DNA of 50,290 nt from an uncultured Synergistaceae bacterium (GTDB lineage Bacteria; Synergistota; Synergistia; Synergistales; Dethiosulfovibrionaceae), in contig CABTYW010000004.1 in NCBI GenBank assembly GCA_902489135.1, positions 1 to 50,290 on the forward strand, written 5' to 3'. This document shows, piece by piece, positions 8,340 to 16,489 of this stretch (the stretch's first letter is position 1; each line of letters opens with the position of its first letter). Below the pieces are notes generated by a model. The model had not been told where the DNA came from. It did no database searches and saw only the letters and a program-made list of their open reading frames with translations. Both the position numbers and the translations under genes were made by a program.

Positions 8340-8963
8340 ATGGGCATGAAGGGATATCGCCGCCTCAAACGGTGCGCCGACGTGCTTCTCAGCGCCGCCG
8401 GAATGATCCTTCTGTCCCCGCTGCTGGCGCTGATTGCCCTGAAAGTGCGCCGACGCCTGGGATCTCCCGTGATCTTCGCCCAACGGCGCGCCGGACTGCA
8501 CGGACGGGTGTTCAAGCTGTACAAGTTCCGTTCCATGAGCGATGCCGTCGATGGGGAGGGGCGTCTTCTCCCCGACGCGCAGCGGCTGACGCCCTTCGGC
8601 CTCAAACTGCGCCGTTCCAGCCTCGACGAACTTCCCGAGCTGTGGAACGTTTTCAAAGGCGACATGAGCCTTGTGGGGCCGCGGCCTCTGCTGGTGGAGT
8701 ATCTGCCGCTTTACAGCGAATTTCAGCGCCGCCGCCATGACGTACGCCCCGGCATCACCGGCTGGGCTCAGGTCAACGGGCGCAACGCCCTGACCTGGGA
8801 GGAGAAATTCGCCCGCGACGTCTGGTACACGGAGCACGAAAGTCTTTGGCTGGACGTGAAAATTCTTTGGATGACCCTCCGCGCCGTCCTTCGCCGCGAG
8901 GGCATCAGCGCCGACGGGGAAGCCACCATGCCGCCCTTTACGGGAACAAAGGAGTGTCATTAG
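8340..8963 (+). CDS. pglC: Phosphoglycosyl transferase, PglC-like (bacterial sugar transferase)
   Basis: A 207-aa monotopic membrane enzyme that transfers sugar-1-phosphate from a UDP-sugar to undecaprenyl phosphate, starting glycan assembly. The N-terminal re-entrant helix spans about residues 13-35. Catalytic Asp-Glu is D96-E97 in SLDELPELWN; KFRSM, LVGPRPL and RPGITGWAQVNGR are family signatures. The size is that of the minimal PglC type rather than the long WbaP type. The ATG follows the upstream stop with no gap, so translation is coupled. Confidence 0.9.
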   Translation: MGMKGYRRLKRCADVLLSAAGMILLSPLLALIALKVRRRLGSPVIFAQRRAGLHGRVFKLYKFRSMSDAVDGEGRLLPDAQRLTPFGLKLRRSSLDELPELWNVFKGDMSLVGPRPLLVEYLPLYSEFQRRRHDVRPGITGWAQVNGRNALTWEEKFARDVWYTEHESLWLDVKILWMTLRAVLRREGISADGEATMPPFTGTKECH

Positions 8964-8966
8964 AAC

Positions 8967-9608
8967 ATGCGACAGGATCTGCTGATCTACGGCGCCGGAA
9001 ATTTCGGACGCGAGGCGCGCCGCCTGGCCCAGCTGCTGGACCGATGGAATATTATCGGTTTCAGCGACGACGACCCAACCGTCGGCGATGAAGTGGACGG
9101 ATTGCCCGTCCTCGCGCCGGCGGAACTTTTAAAGCGCCGCATTACGCCGCTACACGTCGTCTTCGGTTTTGCCGATCCCCGCGGCAAAGCCGCCCTGTGG
9201 GAACGGCTGCGCGGACTTTCGCATCTCGCCTTCCCCACGCTCATCGCTCCCGACGCCTATGTGGAACGGGACGCAACTCTGGGCGAGGGCTGCTACGTGG
9301 GACATTTTTGCTTCGTGTCCGCCAAGGCCGCACTGGGGCGTTTCGTCATGCTCAACACCGCTGCCCAAATCGGACACGATTGTCGCATCGGCGATTTTTG
9401 CAGCTTCATGCCCATGGCCGACATTTCAGGACACGTCGTTATGGGCGAAAAGAGTTTTGCCGGAGCGCAAAGCTTTGTGCTGCAGGGGCTGAGCGTCGGG
9501 CGCAATGTTCTCATCGCCGCGGGCGCAAAAGCCTTCGATCCCGTGCCCGACGATGTCACCATTTTCGGCAATCCCGCAAAAATCACCAAACGCCATGCGA
9601 GGCAATAA
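8967..9608 (+). CDS. pglD: Sugar N-acetyltransferase, PglD-like
   Basis: 213 aa. An N-terminal Rossmann-type half (LLIYGAGNFGREARRL) binds the UDP-sugar and a C-terminal left-handed beta helix carries acetyl-CoA; the hexapeptide repeats run from about residue 100 to 195. The catalytic base is expected to be H137 in QIGHDCRIGD. In the pathway it acetylates the C4 amine made by the aminotransferase, giving UDP-diNAc-bacillosamine for the PglC-like enzyme. It starts 3 nt after the previous stop. Substrate identity is inferred from gene order. Confidence 0.87.
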   Translation: MRQDLLIYGAGNFGREARRLAQLLDRWNIIGFSDDDPTVGDEVDGLPVLAPAELLKRRITPLHVVFGFADPRGKAALWERLRGLSHLAFPTLIAPDAYVERDATLGEGCYVGHFCFVSAKAALGRFVMLNTAAQIGHDCRIGDFCSFMPMADISGHVVMGEKSFAGAQSFVLQGLSVGRNVLIAAGAKAFDPVPDDVTIFGNPAKITKRHARQ

Positions 9609-9613
9609 ACGCC

Positions 9614-10753
9614 ATGCCTAAATTGCTTATGGTTTCCACCGTGGGCATCACGCTGAAAAGTTTTCTCGTTCCCTACGCCCGATTCTTTCGTTCGCTGGGC
9701 TGGACCGTGGACGCGCTGGCGCGCGGCGCCGGAGAATACGCCGAAAACCGCGACCGCTTCCATCATCTCCATGAGATCGACTGGAGCCGAAATCCCCTGG
9801 ATCCCCGAAACTTCGCCGAGGCTCCCCGCTTCATCGTCGATCTGGTAAAACGCGAGAAATACGACATCGTTCACGTCCACACGCCCGTCGCGGCCTTCGT
9901 CACCCGCTTTGCCCTGCGCAGCCTGCGCGCGGAGGGACGAGTCAAAGTCGTCTACACCGCCCACGGCTTCCATTTCTACAGAGGCAACTCAAAAATGAAA
10001 AACGGCCTGTTCATCGCCCTGGAAAAGCTCGCCGGACGCTGGACAGACCGTCTGATTGTCATCAACAATGAAGATTACGAGGCCGCTCTGAAGCACCGCA
10101 TCGTCCCGCGGGAAAAGCTCACGCTGATGCCGGGCATCGGCATTGACCTGACGCAGTACAGCCGCAGCGCCGTCGACGACGCGCAGGTCGCCGCCGTCCG
10201 CAAAGAAATGGGATTAACGCCCGAAGACCGCTATATTCTGATGGTCGCCGAGTTCAATGCCGGCAAGCGACACCGCGACGCCGTAAACGCCCTTGCACAG
10301 GTCAACGTCCCATCGCTTCACCTGGTCTTCGCCGGCCAAGGGACGCTGTTGGACGCGACCAGGGAACTGGCCCGCCGACGGGGCGTGGAAAAACGCTGTC
10401 ACTTCCCGGGTCAGCGCACCGACATTCCCGCGCTGCTCAAAGGCGCGGCGGCCGCGGTGCTGCCGTCGCAGCGCGAGGGCCTGCCCCGATCGGTGCTGGA
10501 AGCCATGGCCATGGGAACGCCCGTCATCGGCGCCGACGCCCGGGGCACGCGCGACCTGCTCGCCGACGGCTGCGGCATCCTCGTTCCCGTGGGCGACACC
10601 GACGCACTGGCAAGAGCCTTCCGGAGCGTGGCGGAACAGAGCGGCGAACTGAGGGAAGTTGTACAACGAGCGCATGAAAAAGTCGGGAAATACGACATCA
10701 ATAATCTCCTGAACATGCACAACGCCCTGTACTCACAGCTGCTTCGCCGCTGA
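9614..10753 (+). CDS. GT4 glycosyltransferase, PglA/EpsD-like
   Basis: 379 aa from ATG 9614. A GT-B retaining transferase: the N-terminal half has VHVHTPVAAFVTR and VYTAHGFHFY, typical of PglA/EpsD enzymes that add the second sugar to a lipid-linked diNAcBac. The C-terminal donor site has MVAEFNAGKRH, VFAGQGTLL and the EX7E motif in REGLPRSVLEAMAMGTPVI. The open frame extends upstream inside pglD, but that part is a shadow. It is 5 nt from pglD in the same operon. The sugar donor is not predictable. Confidence 0.85.
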   Translation: MPKLLMVSTVGITLKSFLVPYARFFRSLGWTVDALARGAGEYAENRDRFHHLHEIDWSRNPLDPRNFAEAPRFIVDLVKREKYDIVHVHTPVAAFVTRFALRSLRAEGRVKVVYTAHGFHFYRGNSKMKNGLFIALEKLAGRWTDRLIVINNEDYEAALKHRIVPREKLTLMPGIGIDLTQYSRSAVDDAQVAAVRKEMGLTPEDRYILMVAEFNAGKRHRDAVNALAQVNVPSLHLVFAGQGTLLDATRELARRRGVEKRCHFPGQRTDIPALLKGAAAAVLPSQREGLPRSVLEAMAMGTPVIGADARGTRDLLADGCGILVPVGDTDALARAFRSVAEQSGELREVVQRAHEKVGKYDINNLLNMHNALYSQLLRR

Positions 10754-10783
10754 AAATTCAAAATCTGCAAAGGAGTTTCGCCA

Positions 10784-11917
10784 ATGCCTGCTCCCGTTCG
10801 TGTTCTTCAAGTGGTGACCGTTATGAACCGCGGCGGCCTTGAAACCATGCTGATGAACTATTACCGCCACGTCGATCGCAGCAAGGTCCAGTTCGATTTC
10901 ATGGTTCACCGCCCTGAGCGAGGCGTCTACGACGATGAAATCGAAGAGCTGGGCGGGAAAATCTATCGGATGCCGCCCATTCACCCGCGCTGCTTCCTCC
11001 GATACCATCGGGAACTTGACCAATTTTTCACGTCTCATCGGGAATACCGTGTCGTCCACTCGCACCTCGACGTGCTCAGCACGTTGGTTCTTCACGCCGC
11101 CAAAGGGCATGGCGTCCCGACGCGAATTGCGCACAGCCACAACACCTCTTTCGCCGACCGGGGGCTCAGAAAAGTTTTCAAGCTCTGGTCCAGAGCCCAT
11201 CTCACTGCCCAATGCACCCACCTTTTCGCGTGCAGCCGGGCGGCAGGCGTTTTTCAGTACGGCCGGGCGCGCGTTAAATCCGGCAAAGTCGCGGTGATCA
11301 ACAATGCCATAGACACCCGAAACTTCGCGTTCCGGCAGGAAACTCGCGATCGCCTTCGCCGCCGGATGCAACTTGAAAACGGCCCGGTTATAGGCCACGT
11401 CGGCCGCTTTACCTTGCAGAAAAATCACAAACTTCTGCTTGAAATCTTTGCAGAACTGCTGAAACGCCGCCCTGCGGCTCATTTGCTGCTCGTCGGCGAC
11501 GGAGAGCTGCGCCCTCGCGTCGAGGCCCAAGCCCTTCAGCTGGGAATTAAGGATCAAATCATTTTTACGGGGCTTCGCTCCGACGTGAACGAATTGATGG
11601 CGGCTATGGACCTGTTTCTTCTTCCGTCGCTCTTCGAAGGTTTTCCCGTGGTCGCCATTGAAGCTCAGGCCACGGGGTTGCCCCTGCTGTGCTCCGACAG
11701 CATAACAAACGAAGTGGCGCTGACGCCGCAAGTCCGTTTCCTGCCGTTGTCGGCACCGGCTTCGGCGTGGGCACGGGAAGCGCTCGATCTGTTGAAAAAC
11801 GGCGCTTCACTTCGACGGGAAAACTCGGCGCAAAGCGTTGCCGAACAAGGATATGACATTGAGGATTGCGCTCGCCGGCTCCAAAATTTTTATCTTCAAT
11901 GCTGCCGGGAAAACTGA
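10784..11917 (+). CDS. GT4 glycosyltransferase, EpsF-like
   Basis: 377 aa, ATG with AAAGGAG upstream. The N-terminus VLQVVTVMNRGGLETMLMNY is the pattern of EpsF-type exopolysaccharide transferases; HSHLDVLSTL and HSHNTSF line the acceptor side. The donor domain shows GHVGRFTLQKNH, LLLVGDGELR, and SLFEGFPVVAIEAQATGLP with the EX7E glutamates. It is the last gene of the glycan operon, predicted to extend the lipid-linked oligosaccharide. No flippase, polymerase or oligosaccharyltransferase follows, so the fate of the glycan (protein, lipid or capsule) is open. Confidence 0.85.
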   Translation: MPAPVRVLQVVTVMNRGGLETMLMNYYRHVDRSKVQFDFMVHRPERGVYDDEIEELGGKIYRMPPIHPRCFLRYHRELDQFFTSHREYRVVHSHLDVLSTLVLHAAKGHGVPTRIAHSHNTSFADRGLRKVFKLWSRAHLTAQCTHLFACSRAAGVFQYGRARVKSGKVAVINNAIDTRNFAFRQETRDRLRRRMQLENGPVIGHVGRFTLQKNHKLLLEIFAELLKRRPAAHLLLVGDGELRPRVEAQALQLGIKDQIIFTGLRSDVNELMAAMDLFLLPSLFEGFPVVAIEAQATGLPLLCSDSITNEVALTPQVRFLPLSAPASAWAREALDLLKNGASLRRENSAQSVAEQGYDIEDCARRLQNFYLQCCREN

Positions 11918-12096
11918 CGTTTTTTCTAAAAAACATGAGCGAAATGTCCGATGCCCGCTGATGCCGTGCGAAACTGATTGAAAGATAAAGCACGTTGCCT
12001 TCGCAAACCTCGTTTCTTTTGGCGGAGGCAATCCCTTTGTTGCCGAAATTCACCAAGGAACCTTCTGTCGCAAATCGAGAGCTTTCGAAAGCGCAC

Positions 12097-12137
12097 AAAA
12101 AATCCAGGCCGCCTGTGCATTTTTGCAAAGGCGGCCT
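12097..12137 (-). terminator. Terminator of the rRNA methyltransferase gene
   Basis: AGGCCGCC (12106-12113) pairs with GGCGGCCT (12130-12137); on the minus strand the stem is followed by GGA and six U (complement of 12097-12102). It begins just after the minus-strand stop at 12146. Confidence 0.8.
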
Positions 12138-12145
12138 GTATTGTG

Positions 12146-13375
12146 TCATACCACTTGGAACAAATAGAATTTAAGGTACTCCGTCTCGGGAACGCCCCAC
12201 AGGATGGGGTGGTCGGGTGCCTGTTTTCCCGAAGCGGCCTGCCGCAGCGAAACTCCGGCGTCGGCAGCGGCCTCGGCCAGCATCTTCCTGAAAAGTCCGT
12301 CGGTCATAAAGGACGAGCAGGACGCCGTGGCGAGAAATCCTCCGCGGGGCAGAGCCCGCATGGCGCGATAATTGATGTCCTTGTAGCCGGCGTAGGCACC
12401 GCTTACGCTGCGCCGCGACTTGGTGAAGGCGGGCGGGTCGAGGACGATGAGGTCATAATCGCTTTTGCCGCGCGAGGCCAAATGGGTTAAAAGGTCGAAC
12501 ACGTCGGCAGTCACGAACTCCATTTTTTCGCCGAAGCCGTTGAGTTGGGCATTGTGACGGGCCATGTCGACGGCCGCAGAAGAGATGTCCACGGCGGTGA
12601 CGTGACGCGCGCCGCCTCTGACGGCGTTGAGCGCGAAGGAGCCCGTGTGAGTGAAGCAGTCCAAAACCTTCATGCCGTCGCTCACCGAAGCCACCATGCG
12701 GCGGTTCAGCTTCTGGTCGAGAAAAAATCCCGTCTTTTGCCCTTCAACGAAATCCACGTCGCAGAGCACGCCGTTTTCGCAAATTCTCGCCGTGCGGCGT
12801 CCCGCCAGGGAACAGCCTTCCAACGCATATTCGCCGCTTCGGCGAGGCAGGCCTTCCAGGTCGCGGATGGACGATTCGCTGCGCTCCCAGAGGCCGCCGA
12901 TGCGCTGGCCGTCGTCGCGGAGCAGGCGCAGCAGCAGCGGGAAAATCACGTCCCGGCGCAACTCCATGCCCAGCGACAGCACCTCCGCCACGAGAACGTC
13001 GTCAAAACGGTCCACGGTGAGGCCGGGGAATCCGTCGGAATCGCCGAAGATCAGCCGGCAACAGCGGTAATGCTCGCCCATGACGCTCTTGCGGTATTGC
13101 AGGGCGTAGCGCAGGCGGCGTTCAAAGAAGGCGCGGTCGAAACTGTCGTTGGCATTGCGGGAAACAATGCGCACGCGGATTTTGGAGTGGTCGTTGACAA
13201 ATCCCGTGCCCAGGTAGTTCCCCTCTCGCCCGGTCACGTCAACCCAATCGCCGGGGCGGTATGAACCGTCCACGTCGGTGACCTCTTCGCCGTAAACCCA
13301 GGGATGACCTTTTTTTATGCTGCGCTCCGCCTTGACCGTCACCGTCAGGCGCGGGTACTGTCGGTTCTGTTTCAT
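12146..13375 (-). CDS. rlmI: 23S rRNA m5C methyltransferase, RlmI family
   Basis: 409 aa. The N-terminal PUA-like domain (about 1-80, with KKGHPWVYGEEV and NYLGTGFVN) binds RNA; a central beta domain with FGDSDGFPGLTVDRFDD follows; the C-terminal Rossmann fold binds S-adenosylmethionine (LDCFTHTGSFALNAV, about 237-251). LIVLDPPAFTK and the TASCSSFM segment with a Cys are typical of RlmI-type cytosine-5 methylation of 23S rRNA. GAGGAG precedes the ATG. Exact target base is by family inference; related paralogues of this fold modify other sites. Confidence 0.85.
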   Translation of the reverse strand: MKQNRQYPRLTVTVKAERSIKKGHPWVYGEEVTDVDGSYRPGDWVDVTGREGNYLGTGFVNDHSKIRVRIVSRNANDSFDRAFFERRLRYALQYRKSVMGEHYRCCRLIFGDSDGFPGLTVDRFDDVLVAEVLSLGMELRRDVIFPLLLRLLRDDGQRIGGLWERSESSIRDLEGLPRRSGEYALEGCSLAGRRTARICENGVLCDVDFVEGQKTGFFLDQKLNRRMVASVSDGMKVLDCFTHTGSFALNAVRGGARHVTAVDISSAAVDMARHNAQLNGFGEKMEFVTADVFDLLTHLASRGKSDYDLIVLDPPAFTKSRRSVSGAYAGYKDINYRAMRALPRGGFLATASCSSFMTDGLFRKMLAEAAADAGVSLRQAASGKQAPDHPILWGVPETEYLKFYLFQVV

Positions 13376-13514
13376 GGAAAAACTCCTCGCAGGCCGCTGA
13401 ACGGCCGTAATTTTGACGCCATTATATCACCGCCGCGGCTTTCCGCGCTTCCTTTTCTCTTCTTTCCACGTCGTGGGCGGCGGCGATTTTCTGACAGGCA
13501 AAATTTAATTTTTC

Positions 13515-13523
13515 TGTTATAAT
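13515..13523 (+). promoter_or_regulatory. Extended -10 promoter of the PPC gene
   Basis: TGTTATAAT fits an extended -10 element; the nearest -35-like CTGACA (13491-13496) is too far for normal spacing. It is 123 nt before the start codon. Confidence 0.5.
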
Positions 13524-13645
13524 TACATTGCCCAAAAGGAAATTTTCGGCCGTTTCAGGCGGCGGAAAGGCTCCGCGCGAAGGGGCGGCACAGGCGTCGG
13601 TTTTCATCGCCGCGCAAAATATTACGCACAAAGGAGATCGAATTC

Positions 13646-14146
13646 ATGAAAAAGAACGTGCTGGCTTTGTTGGCGGTATTGGTGATGGCGGGAGCGGCGT
13701 TCGCCGCCGAGGCGGTTCCTTCGGGCGCCACTTTTTATACGCTGCGTCTCGTCCCGGGAATGGACCTTGTGCAGGAAGTCCGCAAGTTCGCCGACGAAAA
13801 CCATCTGCAGGCGGCCTCGGTGGTGTCCGCCGTGGGCAGCCTCAGCCAAGCCAATATCCGCTACGCTGACCGCAGCGACGGTACGCTCCTCAAAGGAGTC
13901 TTCGAGGTCATTTATTTTGGCGGCACCATTGACGCCAAAAAGCAGCATCTCCACATTTCCATCGCCGACGAAAACGGCAAAATGGTGGGCGGACATCTGA
14001 TGAAGAGCGGTTCCGTCACGCGCACGACCATGGAAATCGTGCTGATGGAGCTCAATGACGTGGTCTATACCCGCGAGAAGTGCCCTCTGTCCACCTATAA
14101 CGAGCTCGTCGTCCGTCGGCGCGAAAACGCTTCCGCGCCAAAGTAA
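13646..14146 (+). CDS. Exported PPC/DUF296-domain protein
   Basis: 166 aa with a clear signal peptide (KKNVLALLAVLVMAGAAFA, cleavage before AEA). The rest is one PPC (PCC/DUF296) domain, residues about 28-150: FYTLRLVPGMDLVQEV, ASVVSAVGSLSQANIRYA, and the histidine set H101, H103 and H117 in QHLHISI and GKMVGGHL, which can bind a metal in bacterial members. PPC domains are usually cytosolic, alone or with AT-hooks, so export to the periplasm is unusual and argues against a DNA-binding role here. AAAGGAG precedes the ATG. Function unknown. Confidence 0.82.
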   Translation: MKKNVLALLAVLVMAGAAFAAEAVPSGATFYTLRLVPGMDLVQEVRKFADENHLQAASVVSAVGSLSQANIRYADRSDGTLLKGVFEVIYFGGTIDAKKQHLHISIADENGKMVGGHLMKSGSVTRTTMEIVLMELNDVVYTREKCPLSTYNELVVRRRENASAPK

Positions 14147-14613
14147 TTTTTCCTCCCGCGCGGGATCAGGGCGCTTCAAAACCTTCGAGTCTTTTTCGTC
14201 GGCGCCGTGATGCGAGAGCGTCGCGCCCTATCCGCAAAAGCGGCGTCGCACTGCCTCGGCGCCCATGCCTGAATTTACGCCGTCGAACCGGGACTGCCGC
14301 ACGATTTTCCCTTTCCTCGCTTTCTCGGTCACGGCAAGGACGGCGAGAAACTGTGGGGCGGTCAAAAAAATTCGGCTTTTCTCCGTCGAAAAAAAACGCT
14401 GAAAGGGCCTGCCGTCAGGCGCGGCAGGCCCTTTCAGCGTTTTCGGCGTTCACGCGGCGCTGTGGCCCCCTTTCGGCGTCGCAGCGAACCTTGTCCGCGC
14501 CGCTCACCCCGTCGGAGGCGAGACCTTCACAAAGGGGCGCCCCCCCCTTGCCCGCCGGCGACCAAGGGGCCGCCAAAAAACATCTCCATCCCGCGGGACT
14601 TTTTGACTGAAGC
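14147..14613. other. Convergent intergenic region
   Basis: Between the PPC gene and the converging aminopeptidase. No gene is supported; the small frame at 14353-14610 is an Arg/Pro-rich chance frame. The notable content is the 22-bp perfect hairpin at 14393-14443. Confidence 0.6.
14393..14443 (-). terminator. Long perfect hairpin, probably a bidirectional terminator
   Basis: A 22-nt arm (14393-14414) pairs without mismatch with 14422-14443 across a 7-nt loop. Eight A at 14389-14396 give a U-tract on the minus strand for the aminopeptidase gene; on the plus strand the arm ends in four T. Confidence 0.85.
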
Positions 14614-15492
14614 CTAGCCCGCCGTGGAGGCCAGGCCGATAATGGCGCCCGACCAGCGGCGCATTTCCGCCATGCCCGTGCCGCGCAGCTCCACGGTGCG
14701 TCCGCCGATGCGTTTCAGCAGGGGGATTTGACAGGCGGCGTCGCACTGCGCCGTGGTGTGGAAGGTAATTCTCAACTCGAAGGCGCCCGTACCGATGTTC
14801 ATTTGAGACGCGCGGCCGTCAGCGATGAGCCTCACCGCCTCTTCGGCCTTTGCGCGGATCAGTTCAAAGGCGTTGACGGGGGCTCCCGGCACCGCCGAAA
14901 CGCGAGGTTCTCCGCCGGGAACCAGGCAATCGGCGGCGTAACGGCCTTTGGCTTTTTTCACGCAGGCATAGACCGCGTCCTCGCCTAAAAGCTCTCGGAC
15001 TTCGCGCTCCAGAGCATCGTCGCCTTCCACGAGCGCCACGGGAACGCCCAGTTCCGACGCCACGGCGGCGTTGAGCCCCAGTTCGCCCACTTCACGTCCG
15101 TTGAGCGAGACGGAATACACCGTGCGCCCCGAAACGGTGTGATCCAGCACGGCACCGGGCGTCCCGGCCATGGCATGGTACCCGATGAAGAAAACGCCGT
15201 CAAAACTTTCGTCAAGGCCTTCCATCATGCCCAGAGGCTTGGGCGTGCCGCTCAGCAGGCGCACGGCGCCGTTTCCGCCCAACGCGGCGATGTCGATGTT
15301 GATTTTCCTGCCGTGGGCGTCGTTGACGAGAATTTCGTCGGCGCCGGCCTTGAGGGCGCCCAGAGCGGCGGCTCTCACGTCGTGGGCCATCATTCGGCAC
15401 CCGAAGGCGTATTCCGAGCGGCTTTCCATGGTCTGGACGACGTCGGTGACTCCCGTGGCGCCTTCCATGTCCGCGCTGATATAAATTTTCAT
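14614..15492 (-). CDS. dppA: M55-family D-aminopeptidase DppA-like
   Basis: 292 aa from ATG 15492, with AAGGAGG at the right distance; the longer frame begins with the ribosome site itself. A zinc enzyme that removes N-terminal D-amino acids from peptides such as D-Ala-D-Ala. Ligands expected from the family are visible: D8 and E10 in ISADMEG, H60 in NDAHGR, H106 in GYHAM. It assembles as a decameric ring in characterised members. It stands alone, facing a racemase-family gene, and fits the theme of scavenging D-amino-acid and isomerised peptides. Confidence 0.9.
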   Translation of the reverse strand: MKIYISADMEGATGVTDVVQTMESRSEYAFGCRMMAHDVRAAALGALKAGADEILVNDAHGRKINIDIAALGGNGAVRLLSGTPKPLGMMEGLDESFDGVFFIGYHAMAGTPGAVLDHTVSGRTVYSVSLNGREVGELGLNAAVASELGVPVALVEGDDALEREVRELLGEDAVYACVKKAKGRYAADCLVPGGEPRVSAVPGAPVNAFELIRAKAEEAVRLIADGRASQMNIGTGAFELRITFHTTAQCDAACQIPLLKRIGGRTVELRGTGMAEMRRWSGAIIGLASTAG

Positions 15493-15645
15493 GAGACATT
15501 CCTCCTTCATTTCGACCGACTGACGGGCACGCGGCTCTCGAATATCTTCACATTATTTTAGCGCGGAGCCGCCCTCGGGGAAAGACGCTTTCGGCCCAAG
15601 GCCATGGCCTCTCCATTTCGCCCTGGATTTTCAAGACGGCGGATG

Positions 15646-15651
15646 TATAAT
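15646..15651 (+). promoter_or_regulatory. Possible -10 element before the racemase gene
   Basis: TATAAT 83 nt before the start; only a weak TGGATT-like -35 lies 16 bp upstream, so the call is tentative. Confidence 0.35.
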
Positions 15652-15733
15652 GAGACAAAATTGTTTATTCACTCCATTTTTCTGAAAAATTTTTTTCAAG
15701 TCGTTATCTTCATTGTCTTAAGGAGCGAGTCCC

Positions 15734-16426
15734 ATGGTGAAAAATACCATTCTCGGCGTGTTCGGCGGCCTCGGCCCCGCGGCTTCGGCGGAATTCATGC
15801 GGCTTCTGGCGGAGCTGGCGCCGGCAAAATGCGACCAGGAACATCCCAAAATCTACGTTTACGACAATCCCCAGATCCCCGACCGCAGCACCGCCATTAT
15901 GGGCAACGGGCCCAGTCCGGAGCCGCAGCTCAAAGAGGGTCTGCTGAAGCTGTGTTCCTGGGGAGCGCAGCTTCTGGCGGTGCCCTGCAACACGGCGCAT
16001 TACTTCATCGACCATTTCCGCCATGAACTGCCCGTGCCGCTGGTTCACATCGTCGAAGTCTCCGTGGCCGACGCGCTGAAAATCAGCCCCGAAGGCTGCT
16101 GGATCATTGCCACGGGCGGCACGCTGTACAGCGGCATTTACGATCGTGAAGCGCAGCGCCGGGGACTGAAACTTTTCAAGCCCGACGAAGCCGTGCTCCC
16201 CCGGCTCATTGAGACCATTGGTCTGGTCAAAGCGGGAAAGCTGAAACAGAGCGCCGATGTGCTGCGCCCTCTGGTGGAAGGGCTGTGGAAGACGCGCGAC
16301 GTGCCCGTTCTGTGCGCCTGCACTGAACTGCCTCTGGCCTACGAAGCCTCGGGACTGCCCCGGTCACGCGCCGTCTCGACGCTGCGCAGTCTGGCGCGGG
16401 CCTGTATTGAGCGGCTCTACGAGTGA
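15734..16426 (+). CDS. Aspartate/glutamate racemase-family protein
   Basis: 230 aa cytoplasmic enzyme of the cofactor-independent amino acid racemase family. Two active-site cysteines are in place: C85 in AVPCNTAHYF and C196 in CACTELPLAY; the opening LGVFGGLGPAASAEFM is characteristic. Such enzymes interconvert L- and D-Asp or Glu. A Glu racemase for cell wall synthesis is less likely because the GGLGPxAS opening is of the broad aspartate racemase type. AAGGAGCG precedes the ATG. Its substrate cannot be fixed from sequence. Confidence 0.85.
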   Translation: MVKNTILGVFGGLGPAASAEFMRLLAELAPAKCDQEHPKIYVYDNPQIPDRSTAIMGNGPSPEPQLKEGLLKLCSWGAQLLAVPCNTAHYFIDHFRHELPVPLVHIVEVSVADALKISPEGCWIIATGGTLYSGIYDREAQRRGLKLFKPDEAVLPRLIETIGLVKAGKLKQSADVLRPLVEGLWKTRDVPVLCACTELPLAYEASGLPRSRAVSTLRSLARACIERLYE

Positions 16427-16435
16427 CGGATTTTG

Positions 16436-16475
16436 AGGAACCGCCGTGCCGGCTGATCTCGGCACGGCGGTTCCT
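16436..16475. terminator. 16-bp perfect hairpin between convergent genes
   Basis: 16436-16451 pairs perfectly with 16460-16475 (8-nt loop). Neither strand has a U-tract after it, so it is either a Rho-assisted end or an RNA 3'-protecting structure. Confidence 0.6.
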
Positions 16476-16489
16476 GTGCAGTTAAAAGT

